DNA from: Paenarthrobacter sp. JL.01a | GTDB lineage: Bacteria; Actinomycetota; Actinomycetes; Actinomycetales; Micrococcaceae | Length of the DNA: 64,000 nucleotides | Direction: 5' to 3' | Assembly (NCBI RefSeq): GCF_025452095.1 | Contig: NZ_CP104877.1 | Span: 2,542,001 to 2,606,000, forward strand | Shown: positions 25,826 through 37,377 of the stretch, in pieces | Layout of the letters: each line of letters begins with the position of its first letter | How positions within the stretch are numbered: the stretch's first letter is position 1 | Notes under the pieces: model-generated | What the model was told of the DNA's origin: nothing | The model's input: the letters and a program-made list of their open reading frames with translations, nothing else | Database searches by the model: none | Translations under genes and position numbers: made by a program

Positions 25826-28800
25826 TCAGGCCCCTGCCTTCTCTACGGTGATCTGCGGTTCTCCCGCACCCGAAACCTGGACGTCGAGTTCCACGGTCAG
25901 GGTTTCGGTCTTGACCAACCCTGCGTTGGCGTTAAGGGCGTCCACGACGTCCTGCTGTGCTTCCACCGTGGTCTTGATACGGTCGCTCACATTGAAGCCG
26001 GCATCCTTGCGTGCCTGCTGGATGGCACGGACCATGTCACGGGCGAGGCCCTCGGCCGCGAGTTCCGGGGTGACCTCGGTGTTCAGTACCACGAACCCGC
26101 CACCTGGCAGCACCGCAACGGAAGCGGAACCGCCGTCGACGGCGTCCGAAACAACGGTTTCCAGAGTGTATTCCTGCGGCTCAAGTTCCAAGCCGCCGGC
26201 AACGACCACACCGGCGTCGTTCACGGACCAATCGCCGGACTTGGAACCCTTGATGGCCTGCTGGACGTTCTTGCCCAAGCGCGGACCGGCTGCACGGGCA
26301 TTGACCACGAGCTTCTGCTCGATGCCGAATTCCTCGGGTGAGGCCGTGGCAGCGTCCAGCAGCCGCACCGCGCGCAGGTTGAGCTCATCGGCGACGACGG
26401 CGGCGAAACCTTCCAGCGCATCCGCGCCAGGTGCCACGACCGTCAGTTCCTGCAGCGGCAGGCGAACGCGAAGGTTCGCGGCCTTGCGGAGGCTCGAACC
26501 TGTGGAACAGATCTGCTGCACGCGGTCCATGGCTTCGACGAGTTCCGGGTTGGACGGGAACAGCGACGCCTCCGGCCAGTCGGCCAGGTGTACCGAACGG
26601 CCACCGGTCAAGCCACGCCAGATTTCTTCCGAGACGAGTGGCAGCAGGGACGCTGCCACGCGGCATACAGCTTCCAGTGCCGTGTACAGGGCGTCGAAGG
26701 CGTCGACGTTCTCGTCAAAGAAGCGCTGGCGGCTGCGGCGGACGTACCAGTTGGTGAGCATGTCCAGGTAGCTGCGAAGTTCATCGCAGGCACCGGAGAT
26801 GTCGTAGGTGTCCAGGTTCTCGGTGACCTTGCGCACCAGGTCACCGGTGTTGGCCAGGAGGTACTGGTCCAGCGTGTCCGAGTAGCCGTCATAACGAAGC
26901 TTCGCGTCGTAGCCGGAACCACCGTTGGAGGCGTTCGTGTAGAGGGTGAAGAAGCTGTACACGTTCCAAAGCGGCAGGATGACCTGGCGTACACCGTCGC
27001 GGATGCCCTGTTCGGTGACGATCAGGTTTCCGCCACGGAGGATGGGGCTGGACATGAGGAACCAGCGCATGGCGTCGGAGCCATCGCGGTCCAGGACCTC
27101 GGAGACGTCCGGGTAGTTGCGCAGGCTCTTGGACATCTTCTGGCCGTCCGAGCCGAGCACGATGCCGTGGCTGATTACGTTGCGGAAAGCCGGCCGGTCG
27201 AACAGGGCCGTGGACAGGATGTGCAGCATGTAGAACCAGCCACGGGTCTGGCCGATGTACTCCACGATGAAGTCCGCGGGGTTGTGGGTGTCGAACCAGT
27301 CTTCGTTCTGGAACGGGTAGTGCACCTGGCCGTAGGGCATCGAGCCGGAATCGAACCATACATCCAGGACATCCTCGACGCGGCGCATGGTCGACTTGCC
27401 CGTGGGGTCATCCGGGTTCGGACGGGTGAGCTCGTCGATGAAGGGCCGGTGCAGGTCCACCTGGCCCTCGTTGTTGACGGGCAGACGGCCAAAGTCGGCT
27501 TCGAGGTCGGCCAGGGAGCCGTAGACGTCCGTGCGCGGGTACTCGGGGTCATCGGACTGCCACACCGGGATGGGCGAGCCCCAATAGCGGTTGCGGCTGA
27601 TGGACCAGTCGCGGGCGTTGTCGAGCCACTTGCCGAACTGGCCGTCCTTGACGTTGCCGGGGATCCAGTTGATCTCCTGGTTCAGCTCGGACATGCGGTC
27701 CTTGAACTTTGTGACCTCCACGTACCAGGAGGAGACCGCCCGGTAGATCAGGGGGTTGCGGCAACGCCAGCAATGCGGGTAGCTGTGCTCATAGCTGGCC
27801 TGGCGGACCAGGCGGCCATCGGCGCGCAGCACCTGGGTGATGGGCTTGTTGGCTTCGAAGACCTGGAGGCCCACGATGTCGGCGAGCTCACCATGGGCGA
27901 ACAGCGGCAGGAACTTGGCGCCCTCATCCACTGACAGGACAACGGGGATTCCCGCTGCTTCACAGACCTTCTGGTCATCCTCACCGTAGGCGGGAGCCTG
28001 GTGGACGATGCCCGTACCGTCTGTGGTGGTGACATACTCCGCCACAAGGATGCGCCAGGCGTCCTGGGTGCCGTACTTCTCCGTGTCGGCGAAGTCGTTC
28101 CACAGCGGTTCGTATTCGAGGCCCTCCAACTGGGAGCCCGCGTAGGTGGCTGTGACAGCGGCCGTGGCGGCAGCAGCGTCGTCGTACCCCAGATCCTTGG
28201 CGTAGGACCCCACAAGGTCAGCAGCCAGCAGGAAGCTGCCGGTCACCGGCGCCTCAGCGGAAGCGGCCTTGACGCCGTTGGGTCCAGCAGGCAGGACGGC
28301 GTAATTGATCTCGGGCCCGACGGCGAGCGCCAGGTTGGTCGGAAGCGTCCACGGCGTGGTGGTCCAGGCGAGCGCCTGCACGCCCGCAAGCGCCCGGGAA
28401 ACCTCGGACTCTCCTGCCTTGAGAGGGAAGGTGACCGTGACGGTCTGGTCCTGGCGGTTCTTGTAGACGTCGTCGTCCATGCGCAGTTCGTGGTTGGACA
28501 GGGGCGTCTCGTCCTTCCAGCAGTACGGGAGGACGCGGTAGCCGTTGTAGGTCAGGCCCTTCTCGTGCAGCTGCTTGAAGGCCCAGAGGACCGACTCCAT
28601 GTACTCGACGTTGAGTGTTTTGTAGTCGTTCTCGAAGTCAACCCAGCGGGCCTGGCGGGTGACGTAGGCCTTCCACTCGTTGGCGTACTTCATGACCGAC
28701 GCGCGGCAGGCGTCGTTGAACTTGTCGATGCCCATGGCTTCGATCTGGGTCTTGTCCGTCATGCCCAGTTGCTTCATGGCTTCGAGCTCTGCGGGGAGGC

Positions 28801-29113
28801 CGTGCGTGTCCCAGCCGAAGCGGCGTTCGACGCGCTTGCCACGCTGGGTCTGGTAGCGGCCCACGAGGTCCTTGGCGTAACCGGTCAGCAGGTGGCCATA
28901 GTGCGGGAGTCCGTTGGCGAAGGGCGGTCCGTCGTAGAACACGAACTCGTTGCTGCCGTCTTGACCGGCGTCGCGCTGGTCGATGCTGGCCTGGAAGGTG
29001 CCGTCTTCATCCCAGTATTTGAGGATGCGTTCTTCGATTTCCGGGAACTTCACGGAGGCGGACACGCCGTGCGCGCCGGACGAAGACGCTGAGGCCTTGG
29101 GGTAGTGGGTCAT
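25826..29113 (-). CDS. ileS: Isoleucine--tRNA ligase, long (eukaryote-like) form
   Basis: This 1095-aa class I synthetase charges tRNA-Ile. The HIGH motif appears as HYGH (residues 71-74, in [13 protein letters not shown]) and the KMSKS motif as [12 protein letters not shown]. The CP1 editing domain lies between them, and the C-terminus has the anticodon-binding region. Length matches the long form of mycobacteria rather than the 940-aa E. coli form; the long form is associated with lower mupirocin sensitivity. ATG 29113 (MTHYPKAS) is chosen because GGATATGAG lies directly upstream and the ORF upstream overlaps the T-box. It heads the ileS-folC-DUF4233-ndk operon. Confidence 0.95.
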   Translation of the reverse strand: MTHYPKASASSSGAHGVSASVKFPEIEERILKYWDEDGTFQASIDQRDAGQDGSNEFVFYDGPPFANGLPHYGHLLTGYAKDLVGRYQTQRGKRVERRFGWDTHGLPAELEAMKQLGMTDKTQIEAMGIDKFNDACRASVMKYANEWKAYVTRQARWVDFENDYKTLNVEYMESVLWAFKQLHEKGLTYNGYRVLPYCWKDETPLSNHELRMDDDVYKNRQDQTVTVTFPLKAGESEVSRALAGVQALAWTTTPWTLPTNLALAVGPEINYAVLPAGPNGVKAASAEAPVTGSFLLAADLVGSYAKDLGYDDAAAATAAVTATYAGSQLEGLEYEPLWNDFADTEKYGTQDAWRILVAEYVTTTDGTGIVHQAPAYGEDDQKVCEAAGIPVVLSVDEGAKFLPLFAHGELADIVGLQVFEANKPITQVLRADGRLVRQASYEHSYPHCWRCRNPLIYRAVSSWYVEVTKFKDRMSELNQEINWIPGNVKDGQFGKWLDNARDWSISRNRYWGSPIPVWQSDDPEYPRTDVYGSLADLEADFGRLPVNNEGQVDLHRPFIDELTRPNPDDPTGKSTMRRVEDVLDVWFDSGSMPYGQVHYPFQNEDWFDTHNPADFIVEYIGQTRGWFYMLHILSTALFDRPAFRNVISHGIVLGSDGQKMSKSLRNYPDVSEVLDRDGSDAMRWFLMSSPILRGGNLIVTEQGIRDGVRQVILPLWNVYSFFTLYTNASNGGSGYDAKLRYDGYSDTLDQYLLANTGDLVRKVTENLDTYDISGACDELRSYLDMLTNWYVRRSRQRFFDENVDAFDALYTALEAVCRVAASLLPLVSEEIWRGLTGGRSVHLADWPEASLFPSNPELVEAMDRVQQICSTGSSLRKAANLRVRLPLQELTVVAPGADALEGFAAVVADELNLRAVRLLDAATASPEEFGIEQKLVVNARAAGPRLGKNVQQAIKGSKSGDWSVNDAGVVVAGGLELEPQEYTLETVVSDAVDGGSASVAVLPGGGFVVLNTEVTPELAAEGLARDMVRAIQQARKDAGFNVSDRIKTTVEAQQDVVDALNANAGLVKTETLTVELDVQVSGAGEPQITVEKAGA

Positions 29114-29117
29114 CTCA

Positions 29118-29345
29118 TATCCTGTGATAGCTGGTTGACTGTCAGGATGCGAGGACGGCTTCTGTTCTGCCTGTCGGCAGCTCAGGTACCGCGGTACCAC
29201 CTCACTTACCGGAACACTGGGTTCCGGCCTCTCATTACTGCTGTGACGGGCTTACCCGTCCGGTTCTACTGGGCACTGCATGCCTTGCGGGCAGTCATTG
29301 CGGTTCTTCCGGAAGCTCACCGGTGATGGCCGGGTCGAAGCTGGT
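29118..29345 (-). ncRNA. T-box riboswitch of ileS (translational type)
   Basis: The minus strand holds the T-box core GAGGTGGTACCGCGG (29189-29203). A candidate Ile specifier ATC (29325-29327) lies in a short stem I within CCGGCCATCACCGG. The 3' end runs into the AGGAT Shine-Dalgarno before the ileS ATG and there is no terminator hairpin. The layout matches actinobacterial T-boxes that open the ribosome site when uncharged tRNA-Ile binds. A TAGACT -10 (29352-29357 on minus) lies just upstream. Confidence 0.88.
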
Positions 29346-29429
29346 CCCTTTAGTCTAGCGGCAGCCGGGCTTTCTGCTCCACTTGCAGAGTCATCCCTGA
29401 GGAGGACGGCCTGGCGCGGGGGCGCTGCA

Positions 29430-29435
29430 TAGACT
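29430..29435 (+). promoter_or_regulatory. -10 TAGACT, leaderless start of EEP gene
   Basis: TAGACT ends 7 nt before the ATG at 29443, and no Shine-Dalgarno sequence is visible. Confidence 0.55.
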
Positions 29436-29442
29436 CGGGTCC

Positions 29443-30477
29443 ATGTCCAACCCCGCTCCTGCCCTGCAGGCTGCCAGTAAAGCAAAACGCCGGTCATCCC
29501 TGGCCTGGACCGCATTCGCACTGCTCTTCGCGTTGCCAACTGCTGGGATGTCATTGTTCCGTGCGATACCTGCGCAGTGGCCACTGCCTGTGGTGCAGCT
29601 GTTGTCGTTCACTCCGTGGCTTGTCATCCCGGCCGCCGCGGCGCTGATCCTCGCCCTGGTGGGGCGGCCGCCCTGGGTCATCATCACGACGACGGCCCTG
29701 CTGGCCCTCCAGCTTTTCTGGCTCTTCCCGTTTGACGCAGGCAAAGCCGTTGAGCTGCCCGCAGGCACCCCCACCGTTTCGGTGAAGGTCATGAGCTTGA
29801 ACACCGAATACGGCCAGGCCGATGCCGCCAGCATCGTGAAATTGGTCCGGGAGAACGGCGTCCAGCTCCTTGCGCTGCAGGAACATACGCAGGGTTTGCA
29901 GGATCGCCTCCGTGCTGAAGGCTTGGAGGAGCTCCTCCCGCACCGGGTCAGTGAACCCCGTGACGACGCCGGAGGTGGCGCCGTGTATTCGGCCTTCCCC
30001 CTGGAACCTGATGGACTCCTGCCGGACACTCCTTTCCACATGGCCGTCACCAGGGTGCTCGTGACGGATCCGAAGTCCGGCGGCAGGTCGGCACTGAACC
30101 TGACCAACGTCCACGCGCTGCCGCCGGTGGACGAGAGGATCGAACAATGGCGAAGCGATCTGGCCAAGATCGGTCGTCAGGCAGCCAGTCCCGGCAACCA
30201 TCTGTTGATGGGTGACTTCAATTCTTCCTACGACCATTCGGAATTCCGGGCAATGCTGGACGCAGGGCGGGATGGAACACGGCTGGTTGATGTGGGAACG
30301 GCAACCGGTGGTCGGTTCTACCCCACGTGGCCCATGGAAGGACGGGCGCTTCCGGGAACGGTCCTGGACCATATAGTCACCACAGCGCGGATTGGCAGCA
30401 GCGGCTACATGGTTCACAAGGTTCCCGGCTCGGACCATGCCGCCGTGCTCGCCACTCTTGGTATGCCCGCGGGCTAG
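29443..30477 (+). CDS. Membrane-anchored endonuclease/exonuclease/phosphatase protein
   Basis: This 344-aa protein has an N-terminal region with three hydrophobic helices (about residues 20-100). An EEP domain follows: MSLNTEYG (metal Asn), ALQEH (catalytic Glu), NVHALPP, MGDFNSSYDH (GDFN) and the terminal GSDHAAVLATL (SDH). The family cleaves phosphodiester or phosphate ester bonds; the substrate cannot be read from sequence. The stop shares CTAG with the convergent SDR gene. Confidence 0.88.
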   Translation: MSNPAPALQAASKAKRRSSLAWTAFALLFALPTAGMSLFRAIPAQWPLPVVQLLSFTPWLVIPAAAALILALVGRPPWVIITTTALLALQLFWLFPFDAGKAVELPAGTPTVSVKVMSLNTEYGQADAASIVKLVRENGVQLLALQEHTQGLQDRLRAEGLEELLPHRVSEPRDDAGGGAVYSAFPLEPDGLLPDTPFHMAVTRVLVTDPKSGGRSALNLTNVHALPPVDERIEQWRSDLAKIGRQAASPGNHLLMGDFNSSYDHSEFRAMLDAGRDGTRLVDVGTATGGRFYPTWPMEGRALPGTVLDHIVTTARIGSSGYMVHKVPGSDHAAVLATLGMPAG

Positions 30478-31253
30478 TCCTGCTTGCGGATCAGTTTGTG
30501 GTTCGCTGCCTGTGCCACCGGACGCACGACGATCTGGTCAAGGTTGATGTGGTGCGGAAGCGAGACCGCATACTTGACGACGTCGGCTACGTCATCGGCC
30601 GTCAAGGGCTTTTCCACCCCGGCGTAGACCTTGGCTGCCGCGTCCTTGTCCCCCAGCCTGTTAAGGGCGAATTCCTCCGTGTAAACCAAGCCGGGTGCCA
30701 CTTCGATAACCCGGACGTTGTTGCCCACCTCTTCCAGCCGAAGAGCGTTGGTCATCGCGTGCTGGGCGAACTTGGCGGCGTTGTAGCCTCCACCGCCTTC
30801 GTAGGCGGACAACCCGGCAGTGGAAGTGAGGTTGAGGACCGTTCCTTCACCGTTGCTTCGCAGCATGGGCAGGAAGGCGCGGGTGATTTTCATGGTGCCG
30901 ATGACGTTCACCTGGTACATCCACTCCCAGTCGTCGGTATCGGCGTTCGCAATGGTGTCAGCGCCCCTGGCACCGCCTGCGATATTGATGAGCGTGTCAG
31001 CACCTCCGGCTTGGGTGACGGCCGCGAGCAAGGCCGCAACGTCGTCGTCGTTGGTGATGTCCGCCGGGAACGGCACCGCACCCGTTTCGGCGCCCAGAGC
31101 CTCGATCCTGTCGGCGCGTCGGGCTACGGCGAACACCTTCCATCCGCTCGATGCCAGGGCCCTCACGGTTGCCTCGCCGATTCCGGTGCTGGCTCCCGTG
31201 ACGACGGCTGTCTTGTTCTCTGATGCGGGGGTGCTGTGCGCTGCCAAAGTCAT
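30474..31253 (-). CDS. Short-chain dehydrogenase/reductase (YdfG-like)
   Basis: This 259-aa classical SDR has the NADP-binding TGASTGIG, RR after beta 2 (AVARRADR), and catalytic Ser in LTSTAG with YNAAK. The motif APGLVYTEEFALNRL resembles YdfG-type enzymes, which reduce 3-hydroxy acids or malonic semialdehyde. The substrate is inferred only at family level. A TAGGGT element 6 nt before ATG 31253 suggests a leaderless mRNA divergent from valS. Confidence 0.9.
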   Translation of the reverse strand: MTLAAHSTPASENKTAVVTGASTGIGEATVRALASSGWKVFAVARRADRIEALGAETGAVPFPADITNDDDVAALLAAVTQAGGADTLINIAGGARGADTIANADTDDWEWMYQVNVIGTMKITRAFLPMLRSNGEGTVLNLTSTAGLSAYEGGGGYNAAKFAQHAMTNALRLEEVGNNVRVIEVAPGLVYTEEFALNRLGDKDAAAKVYAGVEKPLTADDVADVVKYAVSLPHHINLDQIVVRPVAQAANHKLIRKQD

Positions 31254-31259
31254 GGCACC

Positions 31260-31265
31260 ACCCTA
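31260..31265 (-). promoter_or_regulatory. -10 TAGGGT, leaderless start of SDR gene
   Basis: On minus, TAGGGT-GGTGCC-ATG gives the TANNNT-N6-start layout. Confidence 0.55.
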
Positions 31266-31325
31266 TCGGGCGTTCGCCTTCGACCGAGGGCGGGTTGTAA
31301 CGCCAAGCCATGAAACAATTGGTCC

Positions 31326-33947
31326 ATGGCTGAATCAACGCAGGGTACAGACACGCCCGCCACCGCCCCCATTAACGTCCCCGACAAGCCGGCCCTTGAG
31401 GGCCTTGAGGCCGCTTTGACGCAGCGCTGGCTCGAAGAGGGAACCTACAAGTTCAACCCGGACACCACCCGGGAGCAGGTCTACTCGATCGACACTCCCC
31501 CGCCGACGGCGTCCGGCTCGCTCCACGTGGGTCACATGTTCTCCTTCACCCAGACGGACGTCCAGGCCCGCTACATGCGCATGACCGGCAAGAACGTCTT
31601 CTACCCCATGGGTTGGGACGACAACGGCCTGCCCACGGAGCGCCGTGTCCAGAACTACTACGGTGTCCGCTGCGATCCCGCCATCCCCTACAACGCCGAC
31701 TACCGCCCGCCTGCCCAGCCGGCGAAAAACCAGCGCGATTTCGATGTCGTTTCGCGCCAGAACTTCATCGAACTGTGCGAGGAACTCGCCGTTGAGGACG
31801 AGAAAGTCTTCGAAAACCTCTTCCAGACCCTCGGCCTGTCCGTCGACTGGGACCTGACCTACCGCACCATCGATGACACCTCCCGTGCCGTTTCCCAGCG
31901 CGCCTTCCTGGCCAACCTGGCTGCCGGTGACGCCTACATGGCCGAAGCCCCCACGCTCTGGGACGTCACCTTCCGTACCGCCGTGGCCCAGGCCGAGCTT
32001 GAGGACCGCGAAGTCCCCGGCGCCTACTACCGCTACCCCTTCTTCACTGAAGACGGCGAAAAGATCTTCATCGAGACCACCCGTCCCGAGCTGCTGGCTG
32101 CCTGTGCAGCCCTGGTGGCAAACCCCGACGACGAGCGGTACCAGCCGCTGTTCGGCAAGACCGTGAAGTCACCGTTGTTCGACGTCGAGCTTGAGGTCAA
32201 GGCCCACCCGCTCGCCAAGGCGGACAAGGGTTCCGGTATCGCCATGGTCTGTACCTTCGGCGACCTGACGGACGTCACCTGGTGGCGCGAACTGCAGCTG
32301 CCCACCCGTGCCATCATGGGCCGCGACGGACGCATCATCGCGGACACCCCGGAATGGATCACCACAGAGGCCGGCAAGGAAGCCTACGCCGCCATCGCCG
32401 GCAAGACCGCCTTCTCCGCCAAGGAAGCCGTGGTTGAACTGCTCAAGGCAGCCGAACTGCTCGACGGCGAACCAAAGAAGATCACCCACCCGGTGAACTT
32501 CTTCGAAAAGGGCGACAAGCCGCTCGAGGTTGTCACCTCCCGCCAGTGGTACATCCGCAACGGTGGCCGCGACGAAGAGCGCCGCCAGCGCCTGATCGGC
32601 CGTGGCCAGGAAATCAACTTCCACCCATCCTTCATGCGTTCGCGGTACGAGAACTGGATCGCGGGCCTCAACGGTGACTGGCTGGTATCCCGCCAGCGCT
32701 TCTTCGGCGTGCCCATCCCGGTCTGGTACCCGCTGGACGCCCAGGGCAACCCGGACTACGACAACCCCATCCTGCCCACCGATGAGATGCTGCCCGTGGA
32801 CCCGGCTGCAGATGCTGCCCCCGGTTTCGATGAGTCACAGCGCGACCAGGCCAACGGCTTTACCGGAGACGCTGACGTTCTCGACACCTGGGCCACGTCC
32901 TCGCTGACGCCTCAGATCGTGGGTGGCTGGAGCCGGGATGACGAACTGTTTTCCAAGGTCTACCCCTTCGACCTCCGTCCGCAGGGACACGACATTATCC
33001 GTACGTGGTTGTTCTCTTCGGCAGTGCGTGCCGACGCCCTGCAGAACAGCGCACCATGGAAGCATGCGGCCATCTCCGGCTGGATCCTGGACCCGGACCG
33101 CAAGAAGATGTCCAAGTCCAAGGGCAACGTCGTGGTACCTACCGATGTGCTGAACGAGTACGGATCCGACGCCGTCCGCTATTGGGCTGCATCGGCCAAG
33201 CTCGGCGCTGACACCGCATACGAGATCGCCCAGATGAAGATCGGTCGCCGCCTCGCCATCAAGCTGCTGAACGCCTCGAAGTTCGTACTGAACCTTGGCG
33301 CCACCGAGAACTCCGTGGTGACCTCGGACCTCTCGGTTCTGACCAACCCGCTGGACCGCGCGCTCCTGGCACAGCTGTCCGACGTCGTCGCACAGTCCAC
33401 CAAGGCGTTCGACAACTATGACTACGCCCGCGCGTTGCAGATCACGGAATCGTTCTTCTGGCAGTTCACCGACGACTACGTCGAACTGATCAAGGACCGT
33501 GCCTATGGCGCAGCTGGAGAGTCCGAACAGGCTTCCGTTCTGGCTGCACTTGCAACCACGCTGGACTCGTTGCTCCGGCTCTTCGCCCCGTTCCTGCCCT
33601 TCGCTACGGAAGAGGTCTGGGGCTGGTGGCGCACGGGTTCGGTCCACCGCGCCGAATGGCCAACGGCCCTTGAAATCACCGACGGCGACACCACCATGCT
33701 TGGCACGGTGGGTATCGCTCTGAGCGGCATCCGCAAGGCAAAGTCCGAGGCCAAGGTCAAGCAGCGCACCGAGGTGCTCTCCGCTTCCATCACGGCTTCC
33801 GAGGTTCTTGTAGCGCAGCTGAAAGCCGGCCTGGGTGACTTGAAGGCGGCAGCCAACGCGCAGGAGATCACCTTGCAGTCCGGTGAAGGCGAGTTGAGCG
33901 TCAGCGACGTCGTCCTGGCTCCTGCCGAGGAGGCCCCGGCCTCCTAA
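31326..33947 (+). CDS. valS: Valine--tRNA ligase
   Basis: This 873-aa class I synthetase has HVGH in ASGSLHVGHMFSFT, the CP1 editing domain (TTRPELLAACAALVA), KMSKS in DRKKMSKSKGNVV, and a C-terminal helical region. The short C-terminus (GLGDLKAAANAQEITL) does not show the long coiled-coil of E. coli ValRS. ATG 31326 has no clear Shine-Dalgarno. AACAAT lies 6 nt upstream, a poor match to the leaderless -10 pattern. A terminator hairpin follows the stop. Confidence 0.97.
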   Translation: MAESTQGTDTPATAPINVPDKPALEGLEAALTQRWLEEGTYKFNPDTTREQVYSIDTPPPTASGSLHVGHMFSFTQTDVQARYMRMTGKNVFYPMGWDDNGLPTERRVQNYYGVRCDPAIPYNADYRPPAQPAKNQRDFDVVSRQNFIELCEELAVEDEKVFENLFQTLGLSVDWDLTYRTIDDTSRAVSQRAFLANLAAGDAYMAEAPTLWDVTFRTAVAQAELEDREVPGAYYRYPFFTEDGEKIFIETTRPELLAACAALVANPDDERYQPLFGKTVKSPLFDVELEVKAHPLAKADKGSGIAMVCTFGDLTDVTWWRELQLPTRAIMGRDGRIIADTPEWITTEAGKEAYAAIAGKTAFSAKEAVVELLKAAELLDGEPKKITHPVNFFEKGDKPLEVVTSRQWYIRNGGRDEERRQRLIGRGQEINFHPSFMRSRYENWIAGLNGDWLVSRQRFFGVPIPVWYPLDAQGNPDYDNPILPTDEMLPVDPAADAAPGFDESQRDQANGFTGDADVLDTWATSSLTPQIVGGWSRDDELFSKVYPFDLRPQGHDIIRTWLFSSAVRADALQNSAPWKHAAISGWILDPDRKKMSKSKGNVVVPTDVLNEYGSDAVRYWAASAKLGADTAYEIAQMKIGRRLAIKLLNASKFVLNLGATENSVVTSDLSVLTNPLDRALLAQLSDVVAQSTKAFDNYDYARALQITESFFWQFTDDYVELIKDRAYGAAGESEQASVLAALATTLDSLLRLFAPFLPFATEEVWGWWRTGSVHRAEWPTALEITDGDTTMLGTVGIALSGIRKAKSEAKVKQRTEVLSASITASEVLVAQLKAGLGDLKAAANAQEITLQSGEGELSVSDVVLAPAEEAPAS

Positions 33948-33983
33948 GCGACACGTGCGCCCAAGGGATTTTTGGGCAAAGGG

Positions 33984-34025
33984 GAAGCCCCATCAGCGTT
34001 TTGCCGTTGGTGGGGCTTCGACTTT
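33984..34025 (+). terminator. Terminator of valS
   Basis: GAAGCCCCA (33984) and TGGGGCTTC (34011) pair around an 18-nt loop, followed by GACTTTTC. Confidence 0.7.
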
Positions 34026-34290
34026 TCGGCTGCCTGGTGACGACTTGACAGTCTGGCGGAATCCTTGGAATTTCAGGTCTTCCTACCTCGTCACTGGTAG
34101 CTTGCTTCCAACTGCGCCAAAGGCTGCGTCGGCTGCATATCACTGAATCTTTGGTTTCCGTGTCCCGCTTCTTTCGAAGTGGGTAAGAACTATTGTTGTC
34201 CCGCTGGAAGGGATGCACAAGGCTTTGGAACGAACTACAAAACTGTAGTTTTCCTGCCTATCAGGAGCTACCGGTGGCAAAGTATTGTCC
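34026..34290. other. Intergenic region before the Fpg-type gene
   Basis: Downstream of the valS terminator, 265 nt carry no gene I can support. TTGACA (34045) is present without a good -10. An inverted repeat lies at 34233-34250. Confidence 0.5.
34233..34250. promoter_or_regulatory. Inverted repeat AACTACA-N4-TGTAGTT, candidate operator
   Basis: This perfect 7-bp inverted repeat lies 41-58 nt upstream of the Fpg-type glycosylase start. It has no T run after it on plus except TTCC, so an operator fits better than a terminator. Confidence 0.5.
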
Positions 34291-35166
34291 ATGCCGGAAC
34301 TGCCCGAAGTGCACGGCTTGTGCATGTACCTGGACACCCAACTCCGTGGAGCCACGCTGACCGAGGTCCGCATCAACTCCTTCTCCGCACTCAAGACTGC
34401 CGATCCTCCCTACAGCGCTTTGGAGGGAAGGACCGTCCAGGGGGCGCGGCGCCTGGGAAAGTTTGTTTGCCTTGATCTTGACGGAATCTTCTTCATTTTC
34501 CATCTGGCCAAGGCCGGTTGGGTCCGGTACACCGAGCACCCGTCTTCTGCTGGATTGCGGATGGGGAAAAGCAACATATCGGCCCGGCTGCTGTTCCACC
34601 GTCCCGGCGATGACGCCCACATCGGTGTGGACCTGACCGAAGCCGGAACCAAGAAGAGCCTGGCCATCTACGTGGTCAGGGACCCTCAGGACGTTCCTGG
34701 CATCGCGACGCTTGGCCCCGAGCCACTGAGCCCCGACTTCGATGAAGCCGCGTTCGCCGCCATCCTCAAGTCCAGCCCGCAGCAGATCAAGGGCCTCCTG
34801 CGCAGCCAAAGCGTCATAGCCGGCATCGGCAACGCTTACAGTGACGAGATTCTCCACGCCGCGAAGATCTCCCCGTTCGCCATCGCAAAGTCGTTGGACA
34901 ACGAAACGGTGGGCCGCCTGTATGACTCCATGCAGGAGGTTTTGGTAGGCGCCGTCAACGCAGCTGCCGGTAAACCGTCCAGTGAACTCAAGGACACCAA
35001 GCGCAGCAACTTCAGGGTGCATGCCAGGACAGGTTTGCCGTGCCCCGTGTGCGGGGAAACAGTAAGGGAGGTGTCCTTCGCGGACACCTCCCTCCAATAC
35101 TGCCCCCACTGCCAGACCAATGGAAAAATCCTGGCCGACCGCCGGACCTCGCGCTTCCTGAAGTAG
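34291..35166 (+). CDS. Fpg/Nei-family DNA glycosylase/AP lyase (MPELPEV type)
   Basis: This 291-aa protein excises oxidised bases. The mature N-terminus PELPEV gives the catalytic Pro and Glu. The H2TH region is SPQQIKGLLRSQSVIAGIGNAYSDEIL, and the zinc finger has CPVCG and CPHCQ. It differs from typical Fpg in the insertion around residues 95-120, so the exact substrate range is uncertain. ATG 34291 puts Pro at position 2 as the mechanism needs; TTG 34285 would not. It is convergent with the nitroreductase gene. Confidence 0.9.
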   Translation: MPELPEVHGLCMYLDTQLRGATLTEVRINSFSALKTADPPYSALEGRTVQGARRLGKFVCLDLDGIFFIFHLAKAGWVRYTEHPSSAGLRMGKSNISARLLFHRPGDDAHIGVDLTEAGTKKSLAIYVVRDPQDVPGIATLGPEPLSPDFDEAAFAAILKSSPQQIKGLLRSQSVIAGIGNAYSDEILHAAKISPFAIAKSLDNETVGRLYDSMQEVLVGAVNAAAGKPSSELKDTKRSNFRVHARTGLPCPVCGETVREVSFADTSLQYCPHCQTNGKILADRRTSRFLK

Positions 35167-35179
35167 CGGTTCGGTACAG

Positions 35180-35824
35180 CTAGTTAAATTCCGGGCTCTC
35201 CGTGCGGCTGCGCTTGAGTTCAAAGAAGTGCGGGTAGCCGGCCAACGTTACTGTCGCGTCCCAAAGCTTCCCGGCTTCCTCGCCCCGGGGAATGCGGGTG
35301 AGGACAGGACCGAAGAAAGCGGTCCCGTTGAGGGCGACCACCGGGGTCCCGACGTCCTGGCCCACCAAGGAGATGCCGGCCTCGTGGCTCGCGCGCAGCT
35401 TGGCGTCGAATTCGTCCGAGTCAGCGAAACGTGCCAGGTCGGCAGGAAGCCCTGTCTCGGCCAAGGCTTTCTGGATCACTGAAGCGCGGTCTTTGTTGCC
35501 CTCATGGTGGATCTGCTCCCCCATGGCTTCATAGAGCGGCTTGACGTAGCTGCTGCCATGGAGCTCCTGCGCTGCGATGATCACGCGGACCGGTCCCCAG
35601 CTGTCATCCATCATGGCCCGGTACTCGGCGGGGAGGTCGCGGCCTTCGTTCAGGACGGACAGGCTCATGACATGCCAGGTGGTCTCGATGCCGCGAACTT
35701 GCTCCACCTCGCCGATCCAACGCGAGGTGATCCAGGCAAAGGGGCAGACGGGGTCGAACCAGAAATCAGCCTTATTCACGGTGTTTTCGGGCGCGGTCAC
35801 TTCAGAAACGATCTGTTCGGACAC
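35180..35824 (-). CDS. Mycothiol-dependent nitroreductase, Rv2466c type (DsbA/FrnE fold)
   Basis: This 214-aa thioredoxin/DsbA-fold protein has the active site DPVCPFAWITSRW, in which a single-pair CPFAW box replaces CPxC, as in M. tuberculosis Rv2466c. It also has VVALNGTAFFGPVLTRIPRG near the C-terminus. Rv2466c reduces nitro compounds and disulfides with mycothiol as cofactor. GTG 35824 has GGAG 6 nt upstream and is preferred to the in-frame start at 35863. Confidence 0.88.
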   Translation of the reverse strand: MSEQIVSEVTAPENTVNKADFWFDPVCPFAWITSRWIGEVEQVRGIETTWHVMSLSVLNEGRDLPAEYRAMMDDSWGPVRVIIAAQELHGSSYVKPLYEAMGEQIHHEGNKDRASVIQKALAETGLPADLARFADSDEFDAKLRASHEAGISLVGQDVGTPVVALNGTAFFGPVLTRIPRGEEAGKLWDATVTLAGYPHFFELKRSRTESPEFN

Positions 35825-35905
35825 AAAGAACTCCTCTACAAGAGTGGAAACGTGGCTAGTCACGGCGGTCCCTGAAGAACCGCTCCTCCTTTGCCCAACG
35901 GCGGC

Positions 35906-37195
<1,290 letters not shown>

Positions 37196-37325
37196 GTGGG
37201 AATCCCTTCGTTGCATGCGGGTGATGCGGCTCCGCGCCGTACTCAAGTGTGCGGCCAAGCCGCGGTTGGCACCACCGTGACACCATCCACTCTAGGTCAC
37301 AATGGGCTGCTTGCGTGGAAACAGA

Positions 37326-37364
37326 ACGCCGGTGCGGTCCATATTTCGCGAACCGCACCGGCGT
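37326..37364 (-). terminator. Terminator of clpP1-clpP2
   Basis: ACGCCGGTGCGGT and ACCGCACCGGCGT form a perfect 13-bp stem around a 13-nt loop, followed on minus by TTCTGTTTCC. It separates clpP2 from clpX. Confidence 0.78.
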
Positions 37365-37377
37365 CGTAATCCGTGTG

